DNA from: Patescibacteria group bacterium
GTDB lineage: Bacteria; Patescibacteriota; JAHJAL01
Reading direction: 5' to 3'
NCBI GenBank assembly: GCA_018814055.1
Contig: JAHJAL010000087.1
Location: forward strand, 1-7,888
Length of the DNA: 7,888 nucleotides
Shown here: one piece after another, positions 6,270-7,888 of the stretch
Layout: every line of letters begins with the position of its first letter
Position numbering within the stretch: position 1 is the stretch's first letter
Program-made: the position numbers and the translations under genes
Notes under the pieces: generated by a model
Seen by the model: only the letters and a program-made list of their open reading frames with translations
What the model was told of the DNA's origin: nothing
Databases searched by the model: none

Positions 6270-6611
6270 ATGCCCGACAAAATCACCAATCTGGACGATT
6301 ACCGTCACCAAAGAAAACTAGAAACGATAGGATGTATAATGCACGTTTTTTTTGCACCCGATAAAGAAGTGAAGTTGAATCCGGAAGAGAAGAAAGCGAT
6401 AATCAAAGATATTGAAACCAAATTCCCATCAAACAAAATTACCTGCTTCTCAAGCAACCCGCTTGATAAACCATATTATAAAGAGACTGTTGTAGAACTC
6501 CAATTACATGGAAAAATACCTATCCATCAATACAAAATAAGCATAAACGATCGATCAGATTACACACTCATACCAATTGATTTGGAAGAAAAAACCAAAC
6601 CAGACAATTGA
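6270..6611 (+). CDS. hypothetical protein, 113 residues
   Basis: I do not recognise this protein. It starts MPDKITNLDDYRHQRKLE; an N-terminus of the form NLxDYR occurs in many unrelated small bacterial hypotheticals, to my memory, and does not indicate function. A charged helix at about 36-51 (LNPEEKKAIIKDIETKF) precedes alternating strands (KETVVELQLHG, IHQYKISIND), suggesting a small alpha/beta domain. There is no signal peptide or membrane segment. It is separated by only 17 bases from the 147-residue gene and has no promoter of its own that I can see, so it depends on the promoter at 5750-5778. Its stop codon overlaps the -35 of the next promoter (6608-6636). No Shine-Dalgarno precedes the ATG. 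Confidence 0.7.
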   Translation: MPDKITNLDDYRHQRKLETIGCIMHVFFAPDKEVKLNPEEKKAIIKDIETKFPSNKITCFSSNPLDKPYYKETVVELQLHGKIPIHQYKISINDRSDYTLIPIDLEEKTKPDN

Positions 6612-6636
6612 CAAAATAGCAAAAATAATATACAAT
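6608..6636 (+). promoter_or_regulatory. sigma70-type promoter of the large coiled-coil gene
   Basis: A perfect -35 TTGACA (6608-6613) contains the TGA stop of the 113-residue gene; a 17-bp spacer follows, then TACAAT (6631-6636, 5 of 6). The predicted start near 6643 gives a leader of about 26 nt, A-rich and without a Shine-Dalgarno. Confidence 0.7.
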
Positions 6637-6668
6637 GAACGGAAAATAAAAACAAAAAATCAAAAATA

Positions 6669-7888
6669 ATGCATCAAAGTATCAGCAACCCACCAGAATC
6701 ATTGGATAATACCTATTTGGAAAAAACAGGGGTGGATAAATATGCCAATTTGGCCTCTGCCCAAGAAATCAAAGAATTAGTCAAAAAAGAAAACCCGGAC
6801 TTCAAAAAATACTATCATGACGCCTTGTATACTCTCACCGGCCAAAAAATAAACGAAAAACTGGAAAAACAATATATCCGGGATTTTGAACTTATCAGTC
6901 GGGCCTACATCGAATCAAATCATGACAAAAAAAGAATTATCGATTATTTCTCTTCTGGAGATAATCAAAGGAAATTATCTATTTTTGAAACAATACTCTC
7001 CAATACAAAAATAACGATAGAACACGATGAAAGGCCAAGATTATTAAGCTATCCAAAATTTATCGATCGCACTTTTCACCAAATTAATGCTTTACCCCAA
7101 AAACAACCTCAAAATATTAAGAAAATTATTGACCAAAATTCGATCATTTTTTTCAACAATGTTTCCCATATATTGGATAAAGTGGGGCTGGAAAACAACG
7201 AAGAAACAAAATTCTTTATCACCAAAAATTTTGTCAAAGACGTATTATCTGGCGGATTTTTTGATTACCTAAAAGACATTTATCATCAGGACATGTTCGA
7301 AATCAACTATCAAAATTATATACCAGGCTATGATCGAAATGAGCACATTGAAAGAATCACATATCTCCAAAAACAAATGAAAAGGCTGGATAAGTTATTT
7401 ATTGCCAACTATCAAAAAACAAAAAAATTTCAAGACCAAAGATCTTCATTATTGAAAGAAATCAAAAATATCGAAAAAACATTAGCGGAAACACCTGAAA
7501 AAAAACAAAAAGACTCGGAACAGGAACTAGAAACAAAAAAGACACGCCTTGAAAAAATTCAATCTGACATCAACCGTAGAAAAGTCAAAATACAACATGT
7601 CCCAGTACTAAAAGAGGCCATAAACTTGATTTTGGAACACACGCAATATATTTATTTATTGGATCACCTCAAAGGAGCAGATGCCTTTCGCCGGCAGCTT
7701 CGGACAATAATCGAAACAAAGATAGGCGATATTGATATCTTCAACAACAATCCAGAAGAACCAGATTTTGAGACCTTGGACTCACTGATTACAAGCAAAT
7801 CTCATCTCAAACAAAATAACGCCCAACATCTCCCCACCATTCTATTGATATACAGTTCTGGTTTGGATAATTACATGGAATCTAACAA
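6669..7888 (+). CDS. large hypothetical protein with central coiled coil (3' end outside window)
   Basis: The frame is open from the ATG at 6669 to the last base, giving 406 visible residues and no stop, so the C-terminus is missing. It begins MHQSISNPPESLDNTYLEK. I do not recognise a family. No signal peptide or membrane segment is visible. The N-terminal 225 residues are charged and mostly helical with aromatic patches (IIFFNNVSHILDKVG near 160-174; SGGFFDYLKDIYHQ near 195-208). From about 226 to 310 the composition is that of a coiled coil: very rich in Lys, Glu and Gln, with regular hydrophobic spacing (ITYLQKQMKRLDKLF, LLKEIKNIEKTL, ELETKKTRLEKIQSDI). A further helical domain follows (LKEAINLILEHTQYIYLLDH, near 314-333). 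No ATPase Walker motif appears in the visible part. It is the third gene of the rightward set but has its own promoter (6608-6636). Confidence 0.8.
   Translation, partial: MHQSISNPPESLDNTYLEKTGVDKYANLASAQEIKELVKKENPDFKKYYHDALYTLTGQKINEKLEKQYIRDFELISRAYIESNHDKKRIIDYFSSGDNQRKLSIFETILSNTKITIEHDERPRLLSYPKFIDRTFHQINALPQKQPQNIKKIIDQNSIIFFNNVSHILDKVGLENNEETKFFITKNFVKDVLSGGFFDYLKDIYHQDMFEINYQNYIPGYDRNEHIERITYLQKQMKRLDKLFIANYQKTKKFQDQRSSLLKEIKNIEKTLAETPEKKQKDSEQELETKKTRLEKIQSDINRRKVKIQHVPVLKEAINLILEHTQYIYLLDHLKGADAFRRQLRTIIETKIGDIDIFNNNPEEPDFETLDSLITSKSHLKQNNAQHLPTILLIYSSGLDNYMESN

Noticed and set aside
7087..7272. Plus-strand frame of 61 codons
   Set aside because: It lies wholly inside the large coiled-coil frame in another phase.
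1..7888. tRNA, rRNA, CRISPR array, insertion sequence or integrase
   Set aside because: I found no cloverleaf arms, regularly spaced repeats, transposase motifs or terminal inverted repeats by reading both strands.

Overview
The window looks like a stretch of a bacterial chromosome with moderate to high AT content. It holds two housekeeping genes: the 3' part of uvrB at the left edge and a complete trpS on the opposite strand. Around them are short proteins I do not recognise. Several features are reminiscent of Patescibacteria (Candidate Phyla Radiation): small orphan genes, almost no Shine-Dalgarno sequences, A-rich leaders and AT-rich intergenic repeats. This placement is an inference; no rRNA or other decisive marker is present.

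Layout, left to right. Positions 1-1251 (+) carry the last 416 residues of UvrB. After a sigma70-type promoter comes a 114-residue single-pass membrane protein (1369-1713 +), closed by a strong intrinsic terminator (1730-1761). The gene-poor stretch 1714-2020 holds that terminator and, on the minus strand, a micro-gene with a promoter and a good Shine-Dalgarno whose 41-codon frame is out of phase with its ATG. Then come trpS (2021-3025 -) and a 239-residue membrane-anchored protein (3100-3819 -). Divergent from these is a 268-residue protein with a Tat-like N-terminus (3953-4759 +), ended by a GC-rich hairpin (4783-4808) that can also stop the convergent 274-residue gene (4833-5657 -).

The right third appears to be an island of unrecognised genes. 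A divergent promoter region (5658-5808), whose two -35 elements form a 9-bp inverted repeat, drives the 274-residue gene leftwards and a rightward set of a 147-residue protein (5809-6252), a 113-residue protein (6270-6611) and a large protein with a coiled coil (6669 to beyond the window end, 406 residues visible). The last gene has its own promoter, whose -35 overlaps the stop codon of the gene before it.

UvrB acts in nucleotide excision repair and TrpS charges tRNA-Trp; they have no special functional link here. The 239- and 268-residue genes form a divergent pair of putative envelope proteins. No function can be assigned to the four genes from 4833 onward, but their compact arrangement with near-consensus promoters makes them the best candidates for something undescribed. 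I saw no tRNA, rRNA, CRISPR array, transposase or integrase.
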